Origin: Iocasia fonsfrigidae
GTDB lineage: Bacteria; Bacillota; Halanaerobiia; Halanaerobiales; DTU029
Length of the DNA: 64,000 nt
NCBI RefSeq assembly: GCF_017751145.1
Contig: NZ_CP046640.1
Location: 848,137-912,136, forward strand
Direction of reading: 5' to 3'
Shown here: one piece after another, positions 36,467 to 46,285 of the stretch
How positions within the stretch are numbered: the stretch's first letter is position 1
Layout: every line of letters starts with the position of its first letter
Notes under the pieces: model-generated
What the model was told of the DNA's origin: nothing
What the model saw: only the letters and a program-made list of their open reading frames with translations
The model's database searches: none
Position numbers and translations under genes: made by a program

Positions 36467-37477
36467 ATGGAATCAATTTATATTAATTCTCTCCTCAGTA
36501 TGGGGGGCTTAGGCGCATTATTAGCAGTTGGACTGGGTTTTGCTGCTAGGGCTTTTCATGTTGAGAGGGATGAAAGAATAGACCAAATAGAAGAGGTATT
36601 ACCTGGCGCTAATTGTGGTGCTTGTGGTTATGCTGGTTGTAGTAACTTTGCAGAAGCGGTTGTTAATGGTGAGGCTGCTGTAGATGGCTGTCCTGTCGGG
36701 GGAGATAAAGTTGCTGCACTGGTGGCTGAGATTATGGGAGCAACAGCTGGTTCGGGAGAGAAACAGCTTGCCCAGATTCTCTGTAATGGAGGTTGGCAGG
36801 AAACTGAGCAGCCCTCAGAATATCGCGGTATAAAAACCTGTAGTGCTGCTAATATGGTAAGTAGTGGTACAAAATCTTGCCAGTACGGCTGCCTTGGTCT
36901 GGGAGAATGTGCAGCTGTTTGTCCATTTGATGCCATTGAAATGAGTGAGAATGGACTACCAGTAATTGATCCAGAGAAATGTACTGGATGTGGTAAATGT
37001 GTGCAAGCCTGTCCAAGAGGGATTATAACCCTGGCACCTATATCAAGTCAGAATCATATCAGGTGTTCTTCCCATGACAGTGGAAAACTTGTGCGTGGTA
37101 TCTGTGAACTTGGCTGTATCGGCTGTGGTATCTGTGCTAAAGTCTGTCCAGTAGAGGCAATTAAAATAGAGAATAATCTGGCGGTTATTGACTACAGTAA
37201 GTGTATTAACTGTGGTCTGTGTGCTGAAAAGTGCCCAACAGGTGCTATTGAATTTGAAGGAAAAAGGGTCAAGGAGATAGAAATAACTGATAACTGTGTG
37301 GGCTGTACCAGGTGTGCCCGGGAATGTCCTGTTAAAGCAATTGAAGGTGAGTTAAAAGAGCAGCACAGTATTGATCCGGAAATATGTGTTAAATGTGGGA
37401 TTTGTTATGATGTATGTAAGGTTAAAGGGGCTATTAAGGTTGAGTTTGAAGACGTCCTGCCTACGGATAATTTCTAG
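36467..37477 (+). CDS. rnfB: Rnf complex ferredoxin-type subunit RnfB, repeat-encoded C-terminus
   Basis: A 336-residue polyferredoxin. An N-terminal membrane helix precedes the CGACGYAGCSNFA motif (about residue 49), then at least six further cysteine groups, such as CTGCGKCVQACP, CIGCGICAKVCP, CINCGLCAEKCP and CVGCTRCARECP. This long form is the clostridial type that accepts electrons from ferredoxin. The last eight or nine residues (DVLPTDNF and the stop) are read from the dispersed repeat at 37448-37506, so the original end of the gene has been replaced. The last cysteine cluster is intact, so function is likely kept. A terminator follows at 37531-37562. Confidence 0.95.
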   Translation: MESIYINSLLSMGGLGALLAVGLGFAARAFHVERDERIDQIEEVLPGANCGACGYAGCSNFAEAVVNGEAAVDGCPVGGDKVAALVAEIMGATAGSGEKQLAQILCNGGWQETEQPSEYRGIKTCSAANMVSSGTKSCQYGCLGLGECAAVCPFDAIEMSENGLPVIDPEKCTGCGKCVQACPRGIITLAPISSQNHIRCSSHDSGKLVRGICELGCIGCGICAKVCPVEAIKIENNLAVIDYSKCINCGLCAEKCPTGAIEFEGKRVKEIEITDNCVGCTRCARECPVKAIEGELKEQHSIDPEICVKCGICYDVCKVKGAIKVEFEDVLPTDNF

Positions 37478-37506
37478 AGTCGTCCAGTAAATATATTTGT
37501 CTGTTT
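37448..37506. repeat. Dispersed repeat, right-hand copy fused to rnfB
   Basis: CGGATAATTTCTAGAGTCG and the following TATATTTGTCTG match the right end of the copy at 57941-58184 almost base for base, and GACGTCCTGCCTACG matches 2108-2123. The left terminal repeat is missing; rnfB coding sequence takes its place. The shared TGATAA..ACTTTGTGTA tail lies at 37571-37595, beyond the rnf terminator. Confidence 0.75.
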
Positions 37507-37530
37507 TATAATGTTTTACTTAATTATGTA

Positions 37531-37562
37531 AACTCGCAGTTGATGAGGCTGCGGGTTTTTTT
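37531..37562 (+). terminator. Intrinsic terminator of the rnf operon
   Basis: AACTCGCAG at 37531-37539 pairs with CTGCGGGTT at 37549-37557, followed by a T-run to 37562. Confidence 0.82.
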
Positions 37563-37676
37563 AACTGTTTTGATAACTAGACTTTGTGTAGGAAAGATGT
37601 TACAATTGAACTGAATATAATAGTGGTATTAAAGTAGACTAAACAGTTGGTTTATTTCTGGAAAGGAATAGGGCAA

Positions 37677-38096
37677 ATGGATAAATTATGGAATCTTTTA
37701 ACACTATATGATAAAATATTAATTGTACTACTATTATTAGGAAGTGTTTTTTTTATAGTATTACCTTTGATAGGACTTACGACCGAAGGAAATAATCTTA
37801 TAGATGGAGAAATAGTAATACAGTCCTCTGGTATAATACAGGCAAGGATACCATTGTCTGATACTTATGGTGATAAAGCATTAAGGATTGAAATTGCTGG
37901 TCCGATAGGTACAAGTATTGTGGAGGCATTTCAGGGTAGGGTAAGGATGTTTGAAGCACCTGAGTCTGATCCGGAGAAAATATGTGAAAAAACGGGTTGG
38001 ATTGATCAGCCTGGCCCAATGATTATCTGTGTTCCTAATCAAATATCTATCTGGATAGAGGCAGCGGAGCCTGAATTTGATGGTGTTTCATGGTAG
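37677..38096 (+). CDS. NusG domain II-containing membrane protein
   Basis: A 139-residue protein with one N-terminal transmembrane helix (about residues 12-34) and an outside domain of the NusG-II type: DGEIVIQSSGIIQARIPL, then CEKTGWIDQPGPMIICVPNQISIWIE in separate conserved stretches. ATG 37677 follows AAAGGA; the TTG at 37647 has no such site. Proteins of this kind often sit next to rnf and Gx-transporter genes in clostridia. The function is unknown. Confidence 0.75.
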   Translation: MDKLWNLLTLYDKILIVLLLLGSVFFIVLPLIGLTTEGNNLIDGEIVIQSSGIIQARIPLSDTYGDKALRIEIAGPIGTSIVEAFQGRVRMFEAPESDPEKICEKTGWIDQPGPMIICVPNQISIWIEAAEPEFDGVSW

Positions 38097-38221
38097 TATC
38101 TTAGATAACTAAATTTACCTATTTTTTTTTGAAAATTTCTAAAGGGAAACAGAATTCTATCTTGAATTAATATACAATAGTTAAAAGATAAATAATTAAA
38201 ACTATAGAAAGGGTTATTATA

Positions 38222-38749
38222 ATGGAGAGGACCCGCAAAATAGTCTTAATTAGCTTACTGGTTTCACTTGGTTTAATTCTTCATTTTGTTGAGGCTATGC
38301 TGCCAATGGCCTTTATTGTACCGGGTGCAAAACTTGGGCTAGCTAATATTGTTAGTCTCATGGGGATAGTTCTTTTTGGGTTTCAAGGGGGATTTCTTAT
38401 CTTGATGATGAGGATTATCTTGGCTTCATTAATGGCAGGTACTTTGATGACAATTAATTTCTATTTAAGTATTGCTGGTGGTTTATTGAGCTTTCTATTT
38501 ATGTATGGCGCTTATTATTATCTGGGAAAGAGGTTCAGCCTGCTTGGAATCAGTATTCTGGGGGCAGTATTCCATAATTTAGGGCAGATAGTGACAGCAT
38601 ATTATATTATTGCTAATCCAGGTATATTTTATTATTTGCCATATTTAATTTTACTGGCGGTTCCAACAGGGCTTGGAGTAGGACTTGTTACATATTATAC
38701 TTTAAGTTATTTAAATCGGTATTTTGTAAAGGGGGTTGAGCATGTCTAA
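38222..38749 (+). CDS. Gx transporter family membrane protein
   Basis: A 175-residue hydrophobic protein with about five helices. The pattern LHFVEAMLP near residue 21, PGAKLGLANI near 37 and GAVFHNLGQ near 120 identify the family once annotated as heptaprenyl diphosphate synthase component I and now called Gx transporter (ECF S-component-like). It likely carries a small substrate across the membrane; the substrate is unknown. It overlaps maf by 8 bases and follows the NusG-II gene, a conserved order in this group. Confidence 0.8.
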   Translation: MERTRKIVLISLLVSLGLILHFVEAMLPMAFIVPGAKLGLANIVSLMGIVLFGFQGGFLILMMRIILASLMAGTLMTINFYLSIAGGLLSFLFMYGAYYYLGKRFSLLGISILGAVFHNLGQIVTAYYIIANPGIFYYLPYLILLAVPTGLGVGLVTYYTLSYLNRYFVKGVEHV

Positions 38750-39317
38750 AATAATACTTGCTTCGGCTTCTCCCAGGCGTGGAGAATTATTAAATAGACT
38801 TGGTTTTGATTTTACAATTGTTCCTAGTAAAATTGATGAGGATAGGTTTCAGGGATTAGCACCTGCTGAAATGGTAGAAAAACTTGCTGCCAATAAGGCG
38901 CGCAAGGTTGCTAGCCTGGTTGAGGATACAGTAGTAATTGCTGCTGATACTGTAGTAGTATTGGATGATGAGGTATTAGGTAAGCCGGCAGATGAAAAAG
39001 AAGCCTGTGCTATGTTAAATAGATTACAGGGAGAAAAACACGCTGTTTATACCGGTATAGCTCTTTATCGAACTGATGATGATAAATTACTACTTGATCA
39101 TGACAGAACAGATGTATATATGTCCAGTATGACTGAGCAGGAAATACTTAGTTATGTGAAAACAGGTGAGCCGATGGATAAAGCAGGTTCATACGGGATA
39201 CAGGGCCTGGGTAGTATTTTTGTAGAAAGGATTGATGGTTCATATTTTACTGTTATGGGGCTCCCTGTTCATAAACTGGCTCTTATGTTAAAGGAGTTTG
39301 ACATTACTGTGATATAG
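38742..39317 (+). CDS. maf: Maf-type nucleoside triphosphate pyrophosphatase
   Basis: A 191-residue Maf/HAM1-fold protein. LASASPRRGELLNRLG at residues 6-21 is the substrate-binding loop; AADTVVVLDDEVLGKP near 67 and SYGIQGLG near 150 complete the family. It hydrolyses non-canonical or ordinary (d)NTPs such as dTTP and UTP and is linked to septum control. ATG 38742 follows GGGGG and overlaps the upstream stop region; the alternative TTG 38736 overlaps the site. Confidence 0.93.
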   Translation: MSKIILASASPRRGELLNRLGFDFTIVPSKIDEDRFQGLAPAEMVEKLAANKARKVASLVEDTVVIAADTVVVLDDEVLGKPADEKEACAMLNRLQGEKHAVYTGIALYRTDDDKLLLDHDRTDVYMSSMTEQEILSYVKTGEPMDKAGSYGIQGLGSIFVERIDGSYFTVMGLPVHKLALMLKEFDITVI

Positions 39318-39330
39318 ACTTTATTGCTTT

Positions 39331-39356
39331 GAAGACCGACAAATATATTTGTCTGG
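39331..39356. repeat. Dispersed repeat, collapsed copy
   Basis: GACCGACAAATATATTTG is joined directly to TCTGG, as if the two terminal repeats of the longer copies had recombined and lost the interior. The tail TGATAAGTAGTTAACTTTA at 39361-39379 matches that after the 30071 copy, and TTATTGATTAAGTCTGG at 39412-39428 matches 58193-58209 exactly. Confidence 0.7.
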
Positions 39357-39483
39357 TTTATGATAAGTAGTTAACTTTATGTAAGAAATATTCCTAAGTA
39401 AAAATTAATAATTATTGATTAAGTCTGGATGGCCGTTAGATCACTTTGTTCTAAGTTAACAGGGGGAAGGGGAGAAAAGAATA

Positions 39484-40179
39484 ATGGGTGTGCTGGAATA
39501 CAGGTTTACCATTAAGGAACTGCCTGCAGAAGAGCGCCCCCGGGAGAAATTGGTAAAGAATGGTGCAGAGAGTTTGTCAGATGCTGAATTACTGGCCTTA
39601 ATAATCAGGGTTGGCAATAAAAAAAGGACTGCTGTAGAATTATCACAGGATATCTTAAATTATTTCGGGGGATTAAAATCCTTAAATTATTTAAGTATTA
39701 ATGAATTGACAGGGATAAAGGGTGTTGGTCTGGCTAAGGCGGTTCAGCTTAAAGCAGTAGCTGAGTTGAGTCGGCGGCTGGGTACATTGGCTGGTGAAGA
39801 AAAAGAGGTAATAAAATCACCAAAAGATGCAGCTTATTTACTGATGCCAGAGCTCCGCTATTTAACTCAGGAAGTATTTAAATTAGTACTACTTGATATT
39901 AAAAATCAGCTGATCAAGATGCCTTTGATTAGTAAAGGAGGTTTAACAAGTTCGATAGTACATCCCCGTGAAGTATTTAAAGAAGCCATAAGAAATAGTG
40001 CAGCAGCAGTCATACTGGCTCATAATCATCCCAGTGGGATTCCAGAGCCGAGTAAAGATGATATCAATGTTACTGAGCGACTAATTAAAGCTGGAAAAAT
40101 TATAGGAATTGATGTTTTAGACCATATTATTATTGGTGATGGTATTTTTATTAGTATGAGAGAAAAGGGAATTATTTAG
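39484..40179 (+). CDS. radC: RadC/JAB-domain protein
   Basis: A 231-residue RadC (UPF0758) protein. An N-terminal helix-hairpin-helix region (GIKGVGLAKAVQLKA near residue 78) precedes a JAB/MPN metalloprotease-like domain with HNHPSG near 180 followed by the S-x-x-D. The biochemical role is unsettled; a DNA repair function was proposed historically. It stands directly before mreB with 21 bases between, the same order as in Bacillus and many clostridia. Confidence 0.93.
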   Translation: MGVLEYRFTIKELPAEERPREKLVKNGAESLSDAELLALIIRVGNKKRTAVELSQDILNYFGGLKSLNYLSINELTGIKGVGLAKAVQLKAVAELSRRLGTLAGEEKEVIKSPKDAAYLLMPELRYLTQEVFKLVLLDIKNQLIKMPLISKGGLTSSIVHPREVFKEAIRNSAAAVILAHNHPSGIPEPSKDDINVTERLIKAGKIIGIDVLDHIIIGDGIFISMREKGII

Positions 40180-41241
<1,062 letters not shown>

Positions 41242-41253
41242 GGAGGGAGTAAC

Positions 41254-42096
41254 TTGAGATATTTTGGAGGTTCGACCTTAATAATATCACTTGTAGTGGT
41301 AATAATAATTGTTGGTCTGGGGTTTCTGAGTTTCTCTGATATTGATATCCCCTTATTTAACTGGTTGGAGAGAGGGATTTTTAATATTATTTCCCCAGTC
41401 CTGAATATTTTTACAGGTTTTTGTGATCTAGTAAGTAATTACTGGCGGGGTATTACTAATGTTAATGATTTGATAGAGGAAAATCAGGAATTGAAGAAGG
41501 AATTAAGTGAACTTAAGCTTAAACAGGAGATGACTAATTACCTGGTAAATCAAAATGAGCGTTTAAGAGACCTTTTATCTTTTAAGGAATTTGTTCCTTA
41601 TGATACATTGGGTGCCCGGGTAATAGGCTATAGTACTTCTCACTGGAAAAAATCTATTATTATTAATCGAGGAGAGAAGGACGGTCTGGAATTAAGAATG
41701 CCAGTGCTTAGCTATGATGGTATCTTAGTAGGTAGAATAAATCACCTGGCTGCTAATTCAGCACAGGTTCTACTTATAAGTGATTCGGAATTTGTTGTCG
41801 GGGGAATTGTTCAACGTTCTGATTCAAGGGCTGTAGGGATAGTAAAAAGGGAAGTGGATCCAACTCGAAATATTATGGAAAATATACCCTGGAATAACAA
41901 AAGCCCTGAAGGTGATATATTAAAAGGGGATATTATTGTCTCTTCAGGTTTATCAAATAGTTACCCTAAAGGGCTTCCGATTGGTACAGTTGTTGAGGTT
42001 GAAGAAGATAATTATGGTCTTTCTCAAAAGGCTGTGATTGATATATTTCTGGACACAAAAACCCTTGAAGAGGTACTGGTGATAACTAATTTTTAG
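41254..42096 (+). CDS. mreC: Rod shape-determining protein MreC
   Basis: A 280-residue bitopic protein with an N-terminal membrane helix (residues 7-27), a coiled coil around residues 70-108 (DLIEENQELKKELSELKLK) and the paired beta-barrel MreC domain (VIGYSTSHWKKSIIINRG near 124). TTG start after AAGGAGGG. It bridges MreB and the periplasmic PBP2. Confidence 0.95.
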   Translation: MRYFGGSTLIISLVVVIIIVGLGFLSFSDIDIPLFNWLERGIFNIISPVLNIFTGFCDLVSNYWRGITNVNDLIEENQELKKELSELKLKQEMTNYLVNQNERLRDLLSFKEFVPYDTLGARVIGYSTSHWKKSIIINRGEKDGLELRMPVLSYDGILVGRINHLAANSAQVLLISDSEFVVGGIVQRSDSRAVGIVKREVDPTRNIMENIPWNNKSPEGDILKGDIIVSSGLSNSYPKGLPIGTVVEVEEDNYGLSQKAVIDIFLDTKTLEEVLVITNF

Positions 42097-42107
42097 GAGG
42101 GCTTAAT

Positions 42108-42605
42108 ATGGGTAGATTTTTTGTTTATTTACTACTTATGATGCTTACTTTAATAATTCAGCTAGTTATCCCTCCTTCTTTAGTTTTTTTGGGGGTGAAA
42201 CCTGATTTACTGCTCATACTGGTCGTAATAATAGCCTTAATAAGGGGTAGGAAATATGGTTCTGGGTTTGGGTTTATAGCTGGTAGTCTCCAGGACCTTT
42301 TTTTAGGCGGATTTTTTGGTGTTTTTACTGTCATCAAAACCTTTATTGGGATTGTTGTTGGTTTGATTGAAGGTAATTTTTTTAAAGAACAATATATTAT
42401 TGCCACATTGCTTATATTTGCAGCTACAATTGTCAATGAAACACTACTTATTCTCCTTTCTGAAAACCTGCTTTTTACTGTTAATTATTGGGTAGTATTA
42501 TGTAATTTAATCCTACCTGAAGCAGTTCTTAATGGACTAATAGGCCTAATAGTCTACCCGATAATTTATAGGATTGATAACAGCGAGGGCAGTTACTATG
42601 AGTAA
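42108..42605 (+). CDS. mreD: Rod shape-determining protein MreD
   Basis: A 165-residue integral membrane protein with about five helices. KPDLLLILVVIIALIRGR near residue 30, followed by GSGFGFIAGSLQDLFLGG, is the MreD pattern. It follows mreC by 11 bases, and its last codons overlap the start of mrdA. Confidence 0.93.
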   Translation: MGRFFVYLLLMMLTLIIQLVIPPSLVFLGVKPDLLLILVVIIALIRGRKYGSGFGFIAGSLQDLFLGGFFGVFTVIKTFIGIVVGLIEGNFFKEQYIIATLLIFAATIVNETLLILLSENLLFTVNYWVVLCNLILPEAVLNGLIGLIVYPIIYRIDNSEGSYYE

Positions 42606-44469
42606 AAAGAGGATTTTTGTATTTAAGATGATAATAGTTCTGTTTTTTATTGTACTGATAGTACGGGCAGGTCAGTTACAGCTTTATATGGGAGAATATT
42701 ACTACAGTCTCTCTGAGGAAAATCGGATTTCAGAGAGGCCGATAGCTGCCCCTCGAGGCAGGATTCTGGATAGAAATAGTAATATATTGGTATCAAATAG
42801 GCTGTCATATGACCTCTATATCTTACCAAATGAAATACCGGAAGGTATTACTGCCCATTTATTAATAGATAAAATATCAACCCTGACTGCTCTAAACAAG
42901 GAATTCCTTATGGAAAATTATTCACAGGGTGATATTGATGGTTCTTCGGCAATAATCCTTAAAAGGAATATTTCCACTGAAGATATGGTAGTAATTAAGG
43001 AAAATTATGATGGTTTACCAGGTATTTTAGTAAATGAATCATCGATTCGGGATTATGTTTATGGAAATCTTGCACCCCATCTTTTTGGTTATCTTGGTGA
43101 GATAGGGGTTGAAGACCTTAGGGATTTAAGAAAAGATGGTTATAATTATAGTGGGGGTGATATTGTTGGTATTACCGGTCTGGAGAAAGAATATGAGACT
43201 TACCTGAATGGAATTGATGGGATAGAACAAGTTGAGGTAAATAGTCATCGTGAACAGGTTAAGGTACTAGGTATAAAACCACCTGTACAAGGCAATGATC
43301 TGGTTTTAAATATTGATTTTGAGCTCCAGGAATATACAGAAAAATTACTACAGGAAAACTTTCTGTATTTGAGAGAAATTGCTGAGACTGATCCCAATCT
43401 ACATACACCTACAGGAGCAGCAGCAATTGTAATGAATCCTAATACTGGTGAAATTCTTACGCTATGTAGTATTCCTGGGTATAATCTTAATGATTTTGCT
43501 GAGGGTTTATCACTTAGTAAATATAATGATTTAATGAATGATCCTCTGGATCCATTAGTTAACCGGCCAATAAGGGCAACTGTTCCCCCAGGTTCAATCT
43601 TTAAACTGGTTACCGGGACAGCCGCTATTGAATACCTCGGTATTGATGCTGATACTATATTTAATGACCGAACCGCAAAATTTTATATACCTAACTGGTC
43701 GAGACCTTATAAAAATTGGAAGAGATATGCTGAGGGAAAAGTAAGGTTTACTGATGCTATTGCCAGTTCTAATAATATTATATTTTACCAACTAGGTTAC
43801 CGTTTATATCAAGAATACCATGGCGAAAAATTATCTGAGACAGCGCGTTACTATGGTCTTGGTAAAAAAACCGGGATAGATTTACCTGGTGAAAAAAGTG
43901 GTCTGGTACCTGATGAAGCCTGGAAACGCCAGAGGCATAATGAAGGATGGTATCCTGGGGATTCAGTTAATCTTTCGATTGGACAGGGCAGTCTGCTAAC
44001 AACACCACTGCAGTTAATAGATATGGTAAGTGCTATAGCTAATGGTGGGACACTGTATAAACCATATCTGGTTGATAAGATTGTTGATTCAGATGGTAAT
44101 ATAGTTATTGATTATAAACCAGTGATTAATTCCAACTTACCCTTTAAAAAGGATACTTTTAGAATACTACGTGAGGGAATGATCAAGGGTGCTAATTCAA
44201 ATAGGGGTACTTCCTCAAGAATATTTAGAGATTTTCCAGTAAAGATAGCTGGTAAGACTGGTACAGCCCAGACCGGGACAAGCAGGCCTAACCATGGTTT
44301 TTTTGCTGGCTTTGCCCCGGCTGAAACCCCTGAGATTGCTGTCCTGGTTTTTCTGGAAAATGGTAATTCTAGTGCCTATACCTTGCCGATTGCAGCAGAT
44401 ATCTTCGAGTATTATTTTGGGATACCTGTGGAGGAAGAGGAGGAAATAATAGAGGACAGCAGTTTTTAA
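42598..44469 (+). CDS. mrdA: Penicillin-binding protein 2 (elongation transpeptidase)
   Basis: A 623-residue class B PBP with one N-terminal membrane helix (residues 6-26), a dimerisation/pedestal region beginning with APRGRILDRN near 50, and a transpeptidase domain. Active-site motifs are PPGSIFK near residue 330 (SxxK), SSN near 390 and KTGTA near 552. It cross-links peptidoglycan with RodA during elongation. ATG 42598 follows GCGAGGG; the upstream in-frame ATG 42574 lies inside mreD. An acidic C-terminus (EEEEEIIED) is unusual but harmless. Confidence 0.95.
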   Translation: MSKKRIFVFKMIIVLFFIVLIVRAGQLQLYMGEYYYSLSEENRISERPIAAPRGRILDRNSNILVSNRLSYDLYILPNEIPEGITAHLLIDKISTLTALNKEFLMENYSQGDIDGSSAIILKRNISTEDMVVIKENYDGLPGILVNESSIRDYVYGNLAPHLFGYLGEIGVEDLRDLRKDGYNYSGGDIVGITGLEKEYETYLNGIDGIEQVEVNSHREQVKVLGIKPPVQGNDLVLNIDFELQEYTEKLLQENFLYLREIAETDPNLHTPTGAAAIVMNPNTGEILTLCSIPGYNLNDFAEGLSLSKYNDLMNDPLDPLVNRPIRATVPPGSIFKLVTGTAAIEYLGIDADTIFNDRTAKFYIPNWSRPYKNWKRYAEGKVRFTDAIASSNNIIFYQLGYRLYQEYHGEKLSETARYYGLGKKTGIDLPGEKSGLVPDEAWKRQRHNEGWYPGDSVNLSIGQGSLLTTPLQLIDMVSAIANGGTLYKPYLVDKIVDSDGNIVIDYKPVINSNLPFKKDTFRILREGMIKGANSNRGTSSRIFRDFPVKIAGKTGTAQTGTSRPNHGFFAGFAPAETPEIAVLVFLENGNSSAYTLPIAADIFEYYFGIPVEEEEEIIEDSSF

Positions 44470-44552
44470 GTGCCAATAAAAAGGATTTTCAGCTTTTTTA
44501 ACGAATTTATATATTATGCAAGATTAGAAGCTAAACAAAGGGGTTTTAGTAA

Positions 44553-45158
44553 ATGAGAGAAGCTGTCTCTTTTCGGGTGAGTTCAAAGGGAGTTATTATT
44601 AATTTTAATTCCCAGAAAAGTTTTGAAGAAATAAAGGAAGCATTATTAAATCGTATTGAAGAAGCGGGTGATTTTTTTGCCGGAATTGACCTTTATATAA
44701 ATCAAAATGATTGTATTTTCTCCCTGGAAGAGATGAAAGAGCTTATTAATATCCTGGAAAAATATAAAAGAGTTGATAATATTTATTTCCTTAATGAGAA
44801 AAGCAGGGTAAAGCCCCGCACTATGGATACGATTTTGATTAACAGGACTATCCGTTCTGGTCAGAGAATAAAATATCCTGCTAATATTGTTGTTATTGGG
44901 GATATAAACCCTGGGGCAGAGGTTATTGCTGGGGGGGATATACTTGTTATTGGTAAGTTAAGGGGGGTTGTCCATGCTGGGGCAGCTGGTTCGATGGAAT
45001 CCCAGGTTATAGCTCTTAAATTGCAGCCCACCCAGTTGAGGATAGGAACTATTTTCTCTCGCTCTCCTGATGATAAACGTTTTCTTCAGCCAGTTAATCC
45101 TGAGAGGGCTTATATTAAAGATGGTATTATTATTGTTGAGGAACTGCAGTTAAAATAA
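44553..45158 (+). CDS. minC: Septum site-determining protein MinC
   Basis: A 201-residue MinC. The N-terminal FtsZ-inhibiting domain (about 1-85) is followed by the right-handed beta-helix domain (GQRIKYPANIVVIGDINPGAEVIAGGDILVIGKLRG pattern across 105-150) that binds MinD. AGGGGTTTTAGTAA precedes the ATG. It begins the minCDE group. Confidence 0.93.
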   Translation: MREAVSFRVSSKGVIINFNSQKSFEEIKEALLNRIEEAGDFFAGIDLYINQNDCIFSLEEMKELINILEKYKRVDNIYFLNEKSRVKPRTMDTILINRTIRSGQRIKYPANIVVIGDINPGAEVIAGGDILVIGKLRGVVHAGAAGSMESQVIALKLQPTQLRIGTIFSRSPDDKRFLQPVNPERAYIKDGIIIVEELQLK

Positions 45159-45185
45159 TTAGATAAATGAAGGGGGAACCCAAAG

Positions 45186-45980
45186 ATGGGGAAGGTAATT
45201 GTAATAACATCTGGTAAAGGTGGTGTAGGTAAGACAACAACTTCAGCTAATCTGGGAACAGCATTAGCTATGATGAATAAAAGGGTTTGTTTAATTGATG
45301 CTGATATAGGTTTAAGGAATCTCGATGTGGTTATGGGTCTGGAGAACCGGATAGTTTATGATATTGTAGATGTGGTTGAGGGTAATTGCCGTTTGGAACA
45401 GGCTTTGATCAGGGATAAAAGGCAGAATAATCTCTTTTTGTTACCGGCTGCCCAGACCAGAGATAAAACTGCGGTTACACCTTTTCAGATGCAGGAGTTA
45501 ACAGAAACACTTAAAAAAGATATGGATTATATTATTATTGATTCACCTGCTGGTATTGAACAGGGATTTAAAAATGCTATAGCAGGTGCTGATAGAGCTA
45601 TTATAGTAACTACACCTGAGGTATCTGCCGTTAGGGATGCTGATCGGATTATTGGGCTACTTGAAACAGAGGGTCTTAACGAGCCTGAAGTTATTATAAA
45701 CCGTTTAAGGCTTGATATGGTTGAAAAAGGTGATATGATGGATATTGATGATATGATTGAGATACTGGCTATTAATTTACTGGGGGTAGTACCTGAGGAT
45801 GAAAATATTGTTATATCCACCAATCGGGGGGAACCGATTGTACTTAAGGCTGATAAATCGAAGGCCGGTTCAGCTTTTAACAATATCGCTCGACGTATTG
45901 AGGGCGAGGAATTACCATTAATGTCACTGGAAAAAGATACCTTGCTTACGAAAATAAAGAAAATTGTTGGCTTAGCATAG
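45186..45980 (+). CDS. minD: Septum site-determining ATPase MinD
   Basis: A 264-residue deviant Walker ATPase. GKGGVGKTT at residues 10-18 holds the signature lysine; DADIGLRNLDVVMGLE near 38 and DSPAGIEQGF near 119 are typical. The C-terminal LTKIKKIVGLA can form the amphipathic membrane-targeting helix. It recruits MinC to the membrane and is released by MinE. Confidence 0.97.
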   Translation: MGKVIVITSGKGGVGKTTTSANLGTALAMMNKRVCLIDADIGLRNLDVVMGLENRIVYDIVDVVEGNCRLEQALIRDKRQNNLFLLPAAQTRDKTAVTPFQMQELTETLKKDMDYIIIDSPAGIEQGFKNAIAGADRAIIVTTPEVSAVRDADRIIGLLETEGLNEPEVIINRLRLDMVEKGDMMDIDDMIEILAINLLGVVPEDENIVISTNRGEPIVLKADKSKAGSAFNNIARRIEGEELPLMSLEKDTLLTKIKKIVGLA

Positions 45981-46009
45981 TAAATAAAAAAGTTAAGGAG
46001 GAGGGGGTT

Positions 46010-46273
46010 ATTATCGATCTATTAAGGAAAATGGGGCTTAAGAATGATGAACATGAATCCAGTAAGAGTGTGGCAAAGGAACGGTTGCAATTCATTTTGA
46101 TACAGGATAGAATAAAACTATCACCTGATGAGATGGAAGAAATGAAGAAAGAGCTGCTTGCTGTCTTAAGTAAATATATTGATGTTGATGAAGAGAAAAT
46201 TAAAATGAACCTTAACCGCTGTGATGGAATGATGGCCTTAATTGCTAATTTTCCATTAAAGAGATCGGTATAG
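46010..46273 (+). CDS. minE: Cell division topological specificity factor MinE
   Basis: MinE recognised by SKSVAKERLQFILIQDR, the anti-MinCD helix, and the C-terminal dimer domain (LSKYIDVDEEKIKMNLNRCD). The first ATG is at 46031, but the strong site AAGGAGGAGGGGG (45995-46007) lies 23 bases before it and points to ATT 46010 or ATC 46013. Starting there restores the family's N-terminal membrane helix (IIDLLRKMG), which the ATG start would lack. I therefore favour a non-ATG start, giving about 87 residues, the usual MinE length; with ATG 46031 the protein has 80. Confidence 0.85.
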   Translation: MIDLLRKMGLKNDEHESSKSVAKERLQFILIQDRIKLSPDEMEEMKKELLAVLSKYIDVDEEKIKMNLNRCDGMMALIANFPLKRSV

Positions 46274-46285
46274 AAGGGTTTTATT

